From the NCBI GenBank assembly GCA_051872335.1, contig JBJEDT010000025.1, positions 124,001 to 188,000 on the forward strand: a stretch of 64,000 bases of DNA, written 5' to 3'. Shown one piece after another: positions 1 through 8,848 of the stretch. Position 1 is the first letter of the stretch; every line of letters starts with the position of its first letter. This stretch comes from SUG2458 sp051872335. Lineage in GTDB: Bacteria; Bacillota_I; Bacilli_A; RFN20; CAG-826. The position numbers and the translations under genes are program-made. The notes under the pieces are model-generated. The model worked only from the letters and a program-made list of their open reading frames with translations. It searched no databases and was not told the DNA's origin.

Positions 1-2415
1 AGTTAAAGCAACATACAATAATCGTATTTGTTCAGCCAAGTTTGCTTTTACTTCTTCAATTGAAAAACATTCATGAATTAAATTTAATTTATCTTCAGTA
101 CTGGAAGGAGGTAAAGCTATACCAAAACGTGAAATACCAAATTTACTTTTAATTGCTTCTTTATTAAAATTTCTCCATAATTCTGGAAAATAAACTATCG
201 GGAACTCTAAACCCTTAGACTTATGAATAGTCATTATCCGTACGCAATTTGAAGAATCTTTATTGGGTGGCACTTCAATTGATAATTTATAATCATCAAG
301 GGTTTCTAAGAAAATTATAAACTCATTAAAAGTATAACCAAGTTTACACATATCCTTAAAATAAGAAATAATAACATCCAAATAAGTAGAATTTGTTTTT
401 ACATTACCAATGCGTAAAATCTTTTTGTAAATAGATAATTCGAAAATTAAATTTTCAAATAACGACGCATCATTGTCGTACTGATGTTTTTCAAGAAATG
501 TTTTGATTTCAATTACTATATCATCACTAAAATAATCTTTATTTTTTGTTAAGTTATAGATTTTTTCATCACTATATTGATAAACAAATGAACGAGCAAG
601 GGAAATAAATGCGTGCTTGAATTCTAAAGAATCGTAAGTATTATCTTTAATATTTTTAACAAGTTTTAAAACACTTAGTAGAATTGCAACTAAATCATTA
701 GAAACAATATTTAAATTCTTCTCGATATATAAAGGAATATTAAATTGATTGAAAATTGAATAGTAGTCATTAAATGTTTCTGACTTTGAAATCAATATAC
801 AAAAATCTCTAAACTCACATTTTCGAGAAACAAGACCATCTTTTCCTTTTTCAACAACTTGATATCCGTCATTAATTTTTTTAATAATATCATTTGCAAT
901 AGCATAGACTTCATATTTGGTTGAATCAGGTTTAGTAACATCATTAAAAGTTGTTATTATCTCAAGAGTATTATCTTCAACAGTATAATCTAAATATGAC
1001 TTATTTCCTACGTTAATAATATGATCTTTTTTATAATTAATCGAAGATGTCTCTTCATTCATAATAATAGAGAAAATATCATTAATTGGTTCAAGAACTT
1101 CCTTACGTGATCTAAAGTTCGTATTCATATCAACAACTTCACCTTCAGAAGTATTTTTATATCTATCATATCTTTGTTTGAATAATTCACAGCGTGCATT
1201 TCTAAAACGATAGATAGATTGCTTGATATCACCGACAACATATAAATTATTATTTGCAATTAAATTAATAAATGTATCTTGCACAGTTGAAGTATCTTGA
1301 TATTCATCAATCATAATCATTTTATAGCTTTGTTTAATTTCTTCACGAATGTCTTCATTTTCAATAATCAAGTTTAAAGCCATTCTTTGAATATCATCAA
1401 AAGCATAAACATTATATTCTTTTTTAAAATCTAATAATTCTAAATATATTTCTTTTACAATATCGACTAATTTTGAAAAATAAGGCTTTTGATTTTGAAT
1501 ACTAGCAATAAAATCACTCTTGGTTTGTGGTAATGATTCTATGTACGGAAGTAATCCTTTTTTCTTATCTTTTTTATAAATTATTTTGAAAGCTTTTGTT
1601 TCTTCTTTCCCATTTACAGCTTTAATTTGTTTTATAGGAAATTCACGTGGGAAAGAATTAATAACCTTATCATAATCTTTTGGTACGTTAAAAAATTCAC
1701 TAAATGAACTAGTAATTAAATCTTTATATGTATCTTGACTATTTTTCTTAATTGGATCCTCGGATAAATAAGGGATTAAATCAACCATCTTTTTACGAAC
1801 TTCAAAAATTTTATCAAGAATTGTATTAGTGATAGTATTTTCAATAAATTCTTCACTAGTATGTTCTTCGACATAACTATTCATTGCATCAAGTGGATTT
1901 ATTTCTAAACAAAAATATTTATATATTTTATATAGTAAATTCTCAATAATAGAATCATCATTAACACAAGTCATCTTAATAAGATTGTTGAAAACTTCAT
2001 CATCTTTTTTTAAATAAAGGTCTTCTAATTTTTCTTTAGCTTTTAAACGGAATTTAACACCTAATATGTTTTCATCAATAATAGATACATTAGCTGGCAA
2101 CCCCAACTTAAAATGATATTTTTTGACAATAGAAAATGCATATGAATCAAATGTACTAATTTGTGAGACATCAACATCATTAGCATCTTCAAGATTATTT
2201 TCTTTTAATACTTTTCTAATTCTTTCTTTCATTTCAGCAGCTGCCAAAGTTGTGAAAGTGACAATTAAAAATTCTTTAATATGGAATCCTTTTTCTTTAA
2301 TAAAGTAAAGTACACGTTCTGATAAAACACTTGTCTTTCCTGATCCAGCACCAGCAGAAACAATTAAATTACCTTCAGTGACAATAGCTTTTTCTTGTTC
2401 CTTAGTTGCCTTCAT
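1..2415 (-). CDS. addA: ATP-dependent helicase/nuclease subunit A (partial, 3' end outside window)
   Basis: UvrD-family DNA helicase of the AddAB (RexAB) double-strand-break processing complex, which resects DNA ends for RecA. About 805 residues are present; the C-terminal part, where the nuclease domain should lie, runs off the window. Visible motifs are Walker A (SAGAGSGKT) near residue 20, the DEYQDTS Walker B box, QSIYRFRNA (motif IV region), TIHKSKGLEFP (motif V) and EQIRLLYVALT (motif VI) at the window edge. The ATG is preceded by AGGAGG and overlaps the end of addB by 14 bp, so the two subunits are translationally coupled. Confidence 0.93.
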   Translation of the reverse strand, partial: MKATKEQEKAIVTEGNLIVSAGAGSGKTSVLSERVLYFIKEKGFHIKEFLIVTFTTLAAAEMKERIRKVLKENNLEDANDVDVSQISTFDSYAFSIVKKYHFKLGLPANVSIIDENILGVKFRLKAKEKLEDLYLKKDDEVFNNLIKMTCVNDDSIIENLLYKIYKYFCLEINPLDAMNSYVEEHTSEEFIENTITNTILDKIFEVRKKMVDLIPYLSEDPIKKNSQDTYKDLITSSFSEFFNVPKDYDKVINSFPREFPIKQIKAVNGKEETKAFKIIYKKDKKKGLLPYIESLPQTKSDFIASIQNQKPYFSKLVDIVKEIYLELLDFKKEYNVYAFDDIQRMALNLIIENEDIREEIKQSYKMIMIDEYQDTSTVQDTFINLIANNNLYVVGDIKQSIYRFRNARCELFKQRYDRYKNTSEGEVVDMNTNFRSRKEVLEPINDIFSIIMNEETSSINYKKDHIINVGNKSYLDYTVEDNTLEIITTFNDVTKPDSTKYEVYAIANDIIKKINDGYQVVEKGKDGLVSRKCEFRDFCILISKSETFNDYYSIFNQFNIPLYIEKNLNIVSNDLVAILLSVLKLVKNIKDNTYDSLEFKHAFISLARSFVYQYSDEKIYNLTKNKDYFSDDIVIEIKTFLEKHQYDNDASLFENLIFELSIYKKILRIGNVKTNSTYLDVIISYFKDMCKLGYTFNEFIIFLETLDDYKLSIEVPPNKDSSNCVRIMTIHKSKGLEFPIVYFPELWRNFNKEAIKSKFGISRFGIALPPSSTEDKLNLIHECFSIEEVKANLAEQIRLLYVALT

Positions 2416-4744
2416 TTGTACTTTCCTCCTCTTCTTTATCATTTAAGTTAATATAATTTTCATCCTCAGGGAGTTTTACAAAACAAATATCATGATATTT
2501 GCAAAATGAACATTGCATTGTTTTTCCTTTTACATTTTTTGGCTTAATTTCAAAATTTCCTTGATTAATATTTTGAATTGTCGAAGATGCAAATTCTTCA
2601 GCTTTATTAATGAAATAAGTTACTGTACTAGCATCTACTAATGCTTTCTTTCCACCTTTAAGAGTACCATCTTTATTAAGGCCTACTGATTTTACATATA
2701 ATGACTTATTATTTCTGACTTCCCCATCTTCACTCTTCATATCAAATGATGGATCAAAGAATCTGTAATCTTCGTATTTATCAATTGATAATCCATGAAA
2801 TTTTAAATAGTCTACATTTTTATAATCTAAAACATTTTGAATGTATGAGCCTATAAATTTATAGTTCTTATAATTATAATGAAGTAGCATCATATAAATT
2901 GGTAATTGCATATTTAATCCACATTCAACAAACTTAGAATCAAAATTAAAATTACCTGTTTTATAATCCACTATACTATAATATTTTGCTTGTGTATTTA
3001 AATATAATTTATCAACTTTGCCATATATGGTAAATTCATTTTTGTCTAATTCAATTTGCATCTTTAATTCTTTTTCATTATGAAACTCATTCATTTGTGT
3101 ATGACAACTAAAATCTTTGTGCCATAACAAAATAGATGGTATTTTTTCAATGAGTAAATTTACAAAAAATTTTTCTTTTCCTGTCTTAAATTCACTATTT
3201 ATATAATCTTGATATTTGTTTATATTAAATGTTTCATATGTATCATGTTCAATAATCATATGAAATAAATTACCAATTTTCATTTGTAATGTAGCTTCAA
3301 ACTCTTTATTTAAACCTAAAACATAATTAACAAAATAATAGAATGGACAAACAGAATAACTATTTAAAGATGTATATGAAAAGACTTTAATTTTATTTGA
3401 CCATGAAGAAATTGGTTTAAATAAATGAGAATAACTACAATACTCCATTTCTTCTTTTTCATAAGCATTTAAGTATTTGCCTTTTTCTTTATAAAGAGTA
3501 AATTGATCTTTATCTTCAGCACATTCAAAATAGGCTAATTCTTTTGAAAAACGAACATTATCAATTACTCCATTAATTAAAATTAAATTTTTATTATCCA
3601 CTAATAAAGAAGGAAATTGCTCGATTCCACCTACAACATTAGACATCGTTAATATGATATTCTTTGTATTTTTTAAAAAATATGTTAATCGATTAATTTC
3701 AATATTATTTAAAATTTTAGTTGTATTTAAACCTAGATTCTTTTTTTCTTTATCAGAAAAGAAATCTCTATCTTGATGAACAACAGGGAAATTAGCTAAA
3801 GAAAATCCTAAAACAAAAACATATTCATCATCATCTATCAAAGAATTGTAATCACATAATTTAAGAGAATCTTCAAAACGAAGCTGAGGAACTTTAATTT
3901 TATTAGCTTTATATATTAATACCTCAATAAACTCTTCTTTTGATGAAACTACATTTTTAATTTCAATCATAATATTTTTAATACGTCGACAATATGGAAG
4001 ATAATTTTCATTAACTTCATTAACAAGATGTTCATATGCTGTTTCATAATCAAGTGCATCCAAAAAAGAAATATACTTTTTAAAGACAACTGAGTCTTTT
4101 AATGTTTCATCATTAAATAATTCATTAGGAATATTAAGTGTAAGTAAAATTTTTTTTAACTCAAACGAATAATTCCTATCAAATGTATAAAAATATATTT
4201 TATTTAATGGTACACCATTATTAATTAGTTTCCCAAGTTGGTTAGTAACATATCGTAATTCTTTTTCAATATTATCAAACTTATAAACGTTATGAGTATA
4301 CTCATTGTCGTCTAATACGACATATTCAATATCAAAGCTTAAACTTGATAATGCTTTATTAAGTTCAAAATCTTCTTTACTATAACTAATAACATATACT
4401 TTTTTATTTATAAAGTGTCGATTAAAAGCATCGTTTTTATATAGTAAGTTGTTATTCAATAAATCATTATATATATTTAACATATTCTCATTTGTTAAAT
4501 TACCAGAAATGTGAGTGATATTATCTAAAAATTCTTGAGCATTTTCATATGAAAAAGAGTATCTTTTGACAAGATATAATAAAGCTTTATCATCATAAGA
4601 ATAATAAAGACCATCTAAAATTTCATTCTTTGTAAAAAATTTAACTCTTAATGAAGGATTATTAATTGAAAATTTCTTTATTAAGAAACTTTTTACATTA
4701 GAAGGGCATACGATAATACTGTTATCTACAAATTCCATCATCAT
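2402..4744 (-). CDS. addB: AddB-like subunit of the AddAB nuclease, short form
   Basis: Partner of AddA. The C-terminal third has a PD-(D/E)XK nuclease core (IVDYKTG, preceded by a GNLFHMIIEHD segment). Four cysteines (SVCPFYYF, then CSFCKYHDIC near the end) match the iron-sulfur staple that brackets the AddB nuclease. About 780 residues is much shorter than the roughly 1150 of the Bacillus protein, and no GxxGxGKT Walker A is visible at the N-terminus, so the helicase-like half looks inactive and reduced. The start is one of three consecutive ATG codons after a GTG; the first ATG is used here. It is upstream of and overlaps addA. Confidence 0.8.
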   Translation of the reverse strand: MMMEFVDNSIIVCPSNVKSFLIKKFSINNPSLRVKFFTKNEILDGLYYSYDDKALLYLVKRYSFSYENAQEFLDNITHISGNLTNENMLNIYNDLLNNNLLYKNDAFNRHFINKKVYVISYSKEDFELNKALSSLSFDIEYVVLDDNEYTHNVYKFDNIEKELRYVTNQLGKLINNGVPLNKIYFYTFDRNYSFELKKILLTLNIPNELFNDETLKDSVVFKKYISFLDALDYETAYEHLVNEVNENYLPYCRRIKNIMIEIKNVVSSKEEFIEVLIYKANKIKVPQLRFEDSLKLCDYNSLIDDDEYVFVLGFSLANFPVVHQDRDFFSDKEKKNLGLNTTKILNNIEINRLTYFLKNTKNIILTMSNVVGGIEQFPSLLVDNKNLILINGVIDNVRFSKELAYFECAEDKDQFTLYKEKGKYLNAYEKEEMEYCSYSHLFKPISSWSNKIKVFSYTSLNSYSVCPFYYFVNYVLGLNKEFEATLQMKIGNLFHMIIEHDTYETFNINKYQDYINSEFKTGKEKFFVNLLIEKIPSILLWHKDFSCHTQMNEFHNEKELKMQIELDKNEFTIYGKVDKLYLNTQAKYYSIVDYKTGNFNFDSKFVECGLNMQLPIYMMLLHYNYKNYKFIGSYIQNVLDYKNVDYLKFHGLSIDKYEDYRFFDPSFDMKSEDGEVRNNKSLYVKSVGLNKDGTLKGGKKALVDASTVTYFINKAEEFASSTIQNINQGNFEIKPKNVKGKTMQCSFCKYHDICFVKLPEDENYINLNDKEEEESTNEGN

Positions 4745-4803
4745 CACTCTCTTTTTATTATTTTACAATAAATAACTAATCAAAAATATAAAAAACTCAT
4801 AAA

Positions 4804-4837
4804 AATTAAAAAACCTATGCCCATATAATGGCATAGG
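4804..4837 (-). terminator. Intrinsic terminator after the DUF975 gene
   Basis: Perfect 8-bp stem CCTATGCC/GGCATAGG with an 8-nt loop. It is followed on the minus strand by a T-rich run, 19 bp past the stop of the DUF975 gene and just upstream of addB. Confidence 0.8.
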
Positions 4838-4855
4838 TCAATTGTAACTATTTAA

Positions 4856-5602
4856 TTATTCGATAACAGTTTCAGTGACATTAGCATCAACATCATCAGT
4901 TGACTCACCATAGTGTTCTCTATCTACATCTTTAAAGAATGCATATATTGCAATTTCCATGCGTGGTGTAACCCATAATGACAAAATACCAAAAGTTAAA
5001 CTTGATAAAATTTGCCATCCAATATAACTTAATTCAAGTAAGAATAATTTCATCTTTTTACCTTGCATTAAATTTTTAGAAGCTGTAATAGCATCTTTTG
5101 CACTAATGCTTCCATCTTCTTTTAAAATATAATAAGTCATTGAATAAGCATACGCTTTTACAATTCCTAAAATACCAAATGAAATTAATGACCATAAAGT
5201 AATATAAATATCCATTAATAAAGAAGCAAGAAATGCTCTTTTGAAATCTCTGAAACCATAAAACATTTCTTTATATTCAACTGTTTCTTTATTATATGCT
5301 TTTTCACAAACTGCTATTTTTGATAAAGCAAATGGTCCTGGAAGAAGAAGCGATGCAATAGCTGAAATCCAAGAAACGGCTCCTAAAACTAATGCAATTG
5401 GTCCTACAATTGCTAAAACTGTTTCTGCATTACTTACACCTAATTCAACAAGAAATATTTCTAATTGTTCAACATCAATATCAATTGAGAAATTACAAAC
5501 ACCTAAAAAGATTCCTATTAAAAAGAAGATTAAAATTAATCTACCTGTTTGAAAAGCAAGTCTTTCATGACCTATTTTCCTATATTCTTTTGCACTTTTC
5601 AT
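4856..5602 (-). CDS. DUF975-family integral membrane protein
   Basis: 248 residues with about five to six hydrophobic segments: residues 20-40, 60-90, a central group at 125-160, and 185-210. The C-terminal pattern (SYIGWQ, then TFGILSLWVTPR and an AIYAFF segment) resembles DUF975 proteins of Firmicutes, whose function is unknown. The start is supported by AAGGAGG 8 nt before the ATG. It forms a probable single-gene unit, with its own terminator downstream and a TATAAT-like element just upstream. Membrane location is clear; any role in transport or envelope maintenance is not shown by the sequence. Confidence 0.75.
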   Translation of the reverse strand: MKSAKEYRKIGHERLAFQTGRLILIFFLIGIFLGVCNFSIDIDVEQLEIFLVELGVSNAETVLAIVGPIALVLGAVSWISAIASLLLPGPFALSKIAVCEKAYNKETVEYKEMFYGFRDFKRAFLASLLMDIYITLWSLISFGILGIVKAYAYSMTYYILKEDGSISAKDAITASKNLMQGKKMKLFLLELSYIGWQILSSLTFGILSLWVTPRMEIAIYAFFKDVDREHYGESTDDVDANVTETVIE

Positions 5603-5644
5603 AAAATGCCTCCTTAATAAGTTAAAAAAATTATATCAAAATGT

Positions 5645-6358
5645 TTACTTATTTACTATATCTTTTTTATACATGCCTAATTTATTACATTCTCTGCATA
5701 AATATTCGCACATTTCTTCTTTAGTCATTCCTCTATTTACTAATTCACTATATTTTATAGGTTGACCAACAACAAAACGATGTGCATTCTTTTGATAATA
5801 CATAACATAAATCGGTAGATCCATTCCTTCTTTTAAAGCCGTTGAAGCAAGTGTTGTAAATCCTCCATGAAATCCTACTAAAACATCTTGATATCCATTT
5901 GTAGAATCTTCAGGAAAAATAATAATATTTTCATTTTTCTTAAGTGTTTTAATACTTTCTTTAATTGTAGTCATAAAACGAAAATCTTGATATGTTGGAA
6001 TTAAATCAAGACCAGCATAAATATATGTGGTAATTGGAGTTCCTATAAACCCAACAAATTTTGAAGGAGCTTTTTTCCAACCCTTTTTAATTGGATAAAA
6101 AACATCTTGCAAATAATGACACATACTTCTCATTCCTTCGGTCATCTCATGTGTACCCCAGAAACGAAAATTGTATGGAAAAAAATACTCTAAAGTAAGG
6201 GGACACTTCGTTCCAACATGGTTACATAAAATGATAGATTGTTCACAAAATCCATCTCCCATAAAAACCCATTCTGGTTTTTTCTTAGTAATTTTAACTA
6301 AGCCTTTTGACATCCTCCACCAGAGTTTTCTATTTGATTTTTGTTTATTCTTTTTCAT
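5645..6358 (-). CDS. Divergent PlsC-like glycerophospholipid acyltransferase
   Basis: 237 residues resembling the LPLAT/AGPAT superfamily, which acylates lysophosphatidate. The acceptor block NHVGTK aligns with the usual NHxxxxD motif, and FPEDSTNG aligns with the FPEGTRS motif. The aspartate of the H-x4-D catalytic pair is replaced by cysteine, so activity or specificity may differ. An ATG with AGGTGAG upstream is preferred over the GTG three codons earlier. A membrane-associated role in lipid synthesis is inferred from the family. It is a stand-alone gene with its own promoter. Confidence 0.65.
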   Translation of the reverse strand: MKKNKQKSNRKLWWRMSKGLVKITKKKPEWVFMGDGFCEQSIILCNHVGTKCPLTLEYFFPYNFRFWGTHEMTEGMRSMCHYLQDVFYPIKKGWKKAPSKFVGFIGTPITTYIYAGLDLIPTYQDFRFMTTIKESIKTLKKNENIIIFPEDSTNGYQDVLVGFHGGFTTLASTALKEGMDLPIYVMYYQKNAHRFVVGQPIKYSELVNRGMTKEEMCEYLCRECNKLGMYKKDIVNK

Positions 6359-6376
6359 ACTACTCACCTATGAAAT

Positions 6377-6404
6377 ATTTTAATTCTTTTTAAATAAAGG
6401 TCAA
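6377..6404 (-). promoter_or_regulatory. Candidate sigma-A promoter of the acyltransferase gene
   Basis: Minus-strand TTGACC (6399-6404), a 16-bp spacer and TAAAAT (6377-6382). This lies about 20 bp upstream of the ATG. Confidence 0.5.
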
Positions 6405-6418
6405 ATACAATTTATAAT

Positions 6419-7267
6419 TTATTGTCTATTTTTTACATAAATTTTTCCATTAACAGGATATTTTGTGTATTCATTTACTATTTTTCCAAGTTCATCGACA
6501 TAAATATTACCTGAGCGAGGATTCTTAATTGATTCGATTTTTCCTCGTATTGTAGCCTCTACATCAGAAGTTTCAAATGATAAATCACAGCCACTTGTTG
6601 TACAGTTGATAAGCTTTAAATTTGTACAATAACATAAAGGTTGAGTTCCCTCAATATGACAATTAATTAGTGTTAAATTATCTGAATACCACCCTAAATA
6701 CTCACCTTTTATTATTGAATTTTTAACTGTTACATTTTTTGAATGCCAAAAAGCATCTTTAGTATCAAATTTAGAGTCTTTAACTCGCATATTCTCAACA
6801 TATTGAAAGGAATATTTACCTTTGAAATCTAAATTATTTAATTTAAGATCAGTTGCAAGTAAAAATGCATATTCACTAACTAATTTGATATTTTCACAAC
6901 TAATATTGTGGGATTTCCATCCAAACTCTGGTGACTCAATATTACAGTCTTTAATTTCAATATCTTTACACTCACGTAATGCTTTAATTCCATTTAAAGA
7001 AGAATTATAAATCTTAACATTATTTGTGTACCATAGACTAGCACGACAATTAGGAGTCATAATAGAATCTTCAATTAAAACTTTATCATCATGCCACAAT
7101 GGATATCTTAAATCAAAAAAACATTTTTTAATGTTTATATTTTTACATTCTTTTAAAGCTGACTCACCATCTTCTTCACCTTCAAAACGGCAATCTTCTA
7201 AAAGTAAATCTTCTTCACCATATAAAGCTCTTTCCTGAGGAAAAATAGTATTTTGTACTCTTTTCAT
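6419..7267 (-). CDS. DUF3737-family right-handed beta-helix protein
   Basis: 282 residues made of short repeats of the type 'xxIKDCxI / xxVKNSxI' alternating with 'xxWHSKN / xxWYSDN' turns. This is typical of DUF3737, predicted to fold as a pectate-lyase-like beta-helix of unknown function. No signal peptide is visible, so it is probably cytoplasmic. The start is placed at an internal ATG (MKRVQNTIF) with GGTGAT 6 nt upstream; the longer open frame adds 26 unsupported hydrophobic residues. There is no evidence of a polysaccharide lyase active site. Confidence 0.75.
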   Translation of the reverse strand: MKRVQNTIFPQERALYGEEDLLLEDCRFEGEEDGESALKECKNINIKKCFFDLRYPLWHDDKVLIEDSIMTPNCRASLWYTNNVKIYNSSLNGIKALRECKDIEIKDCNIESPEFGWKSHNISCENIKLVSEYAFLLATDLKLNNLDFKGKYSFQYVENMRVKDSKFDTKDAFWHSKNVTVKNSIIKGEYLGWYSDNLTLINCHIEGTQPLCYCTNLKLINCTTSGCDLSFETSDVEATIRGKIESIKNPRSGNIYVDELGKIVNEYTKYPVNGKIYVKNRQ

Positions 7268-7347
7268 AAATATCACCAACATTTCTAAATCAAAATAAGA
7301 TATACACTTATTCAAATAGATTATATCAAATTGGAATTTATACATAA

Positions 7348-7369
7348 AGAAAAAGGCACTCGAAGTGCC
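7348..7369 (-). terminator. Intrinsic terminator of the glycoside transporter operon
   Basis: GGCACT/AGTGCC 6-bp stem with a 3-nt loop, followed on the minus strand by T residues, immediately after the symporter stop codon. Confidence 0.8.
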
Positions 7370-7375
7370 TTTATA

Positions 7376-8836
7376 TTAATCATCCATTGATTTTGCGTTT
7401 TCAATTGTATTTTCTCTTCCAAGTATATGTGCCATTTCTTTAACTTTCTTTTTGTCTAAATTATATACAAATAACAATAGAATAAATTGAGCAACAAAAC
7501 ATACAACATATACAATACCAAGAAGAATTCTAATGTTTGAGTTAACACCTGCTGCTTGAGCTTCTTGTAATTCAGGTTCATAACCTGTAAAGATTAATAA
7601 TAGTGAGACAAGAGAAGCACCAAATCCCTGAGCTAATTTTCTACCTAGAGAATAAGTTGCATAAACTACACCTTCTTCTCTTTTTCCTGTTTTGACTTCA
7701 TGATAATCAATACAGTCAGCGACCATTGCCCAACCAACTAAACTATTAATACCAATTGAAAGGCCTAATAACATAGAAGGTAGAATCCATAAAACTAAAC
7801 CTGTTACTTCTGAGAAGTTTTCTGCAGGGATGAATATTAACATCAATCCACCAATAATACCTAATAATAATGGCCAAGTAGATGCTTCTTTCTTTCCGAA
7901 TTTTGTAACTAATTTAGAAATAAATGGAATAAAGATAAATGTAGGAAGGAATCCTAACATAGACACAATTCCACTATATTGAGTAAAATGAGGGAAAGTT
8001 TGTTGAATAAATAATGTAGAACAGTTTGACATAAATGCCATTGCTAATAATTGGAAAATTGAAACAAATGTAAATGCCATAGCTGATCTATTAGTAACAA
8101 AAGCTTTTAAAGATTTCAAATAATTAAATTTTTGTTTTTCTTTTTGAGCTTCGTAGTCAATGAAAACACGTTCTGTTGTACCTTGACATAATATTTGGAA
8201 GAAAAGGAATCCGAATAATCCACAAACTAATCCAATAATAATAAAGTATTGCCCCATTACTTGTCCTTCTTTATTATAAACAAGCATTGGAATTAAAACT
8301 GCTAGTAAAATATTTGCGATAAATGCACCAATAGATCTCCAAGTTGATAATGATGCTCTTTCAGTTGCATCAGAAGTAATAGCTGCATTTAATGATCCAT
8401 AAGGAACATTAACAATTGTGTAAGATAAATCCCACAATAGATAACCAACAACACAAATAATGATTTTAACAGCTAAAGGTGCAGTTGTAACTGGAATAAA
8501 ACAAACAGCCCCTGAAAATAATAAGACAAGTGATCCCCAGAAGATCCAAGGTTTAAATTTAGATTGACCAGGTTTTGGTTTAATAGCATCCATTAAGGCA
8601 CCCATAATAGGGTCATTAATTGCATCCCAAATTTTTAAAACTAAGATAATAATTCCCCAAACTGCTAAACTTAGGCCCATATATTGTGTCCAGAATAGCA
8701 TTAAATAAGAATTAAGGGCGAAAGACATGTTACATCCTAAATCACCACACATGTATGATAATTTATCTTTTTTTGTAAATGGTTTAGAGGCATTTTCTGG
8801 TGTAGCACCAGCAACAGCTTTTCTATAAAAATTCAT
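7376..8836 (-). CDS. GPH-family glycoside/hexuronide:cation symporter
   Basis: 486 residues with 12 predicted membrane segments. The N-terminal signature KIWDAINDPIMGALMD followed by a KFKPWIFWGS segment is diagnostic of glycoside-pentoside-hexuronide:cation symporters (MelB, UidB and XynP relatives), which import sugars with sodium or protons. The gene lies 12 bp downstream of the family 2 glycosidase, in the same operon behind a cre site. The likely cargo is a glycoside cleaved by that enzyme, perhaps a glucuronide given the uxu genes nearby. The start has AAGGAG upstream. Substrate assignment is inference. Confidence 0.85.
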   Translation of the reverse strand: MNFYRKAVAGATPENASKPFTKKDKLSYMCGDLGCNMSFALNSYLMLFWTQYMGLSLAVWGIIILVLKIWDAINDPIMGALMDAIKPKPGQSKFKPWIFWGSLVLLFSGAVCFIPVTTAPLAVKIIICVVGYLLWDLSYTIVNVPYGSLNAAITSDATERASLSTWRSIGAFIANILLAVLIPMLVYNKEGQVMGQYFIIIGLVCGLFGFLFFQILCQGTTERVFIDYEAQKEKQKFNYLKSLKAFVTNRSAMAFTFVSIFQLLAMAFMSNCSTLFIQQTFPHFTQYSGIVSMLGFLPTFIFIPFISKLVTKFGKKEASTWPLLLGIIGGLMLIFIPAENFSEVTGLVLWILPSMLLGLSIGINSLVGWAMVADCIDYHEVKTGKREEGVVYATYSLGRKLAQGFGASLVSLLLIFTGYEPELQEAQAAGVNSNIRILLGIVYVVCFVAQFILLLFVYNLDKKKVKEMAHILGRENTIENAKSMDD

Positions 8837-8848
8837 ACTTCATTCTCC

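Noticed and set aside
7026..7238. Plus-strand open frame inside the DUF3737 gene
   Set aside because: Antisense shadow of a repetitive coding sequence without a ribosome binding site.
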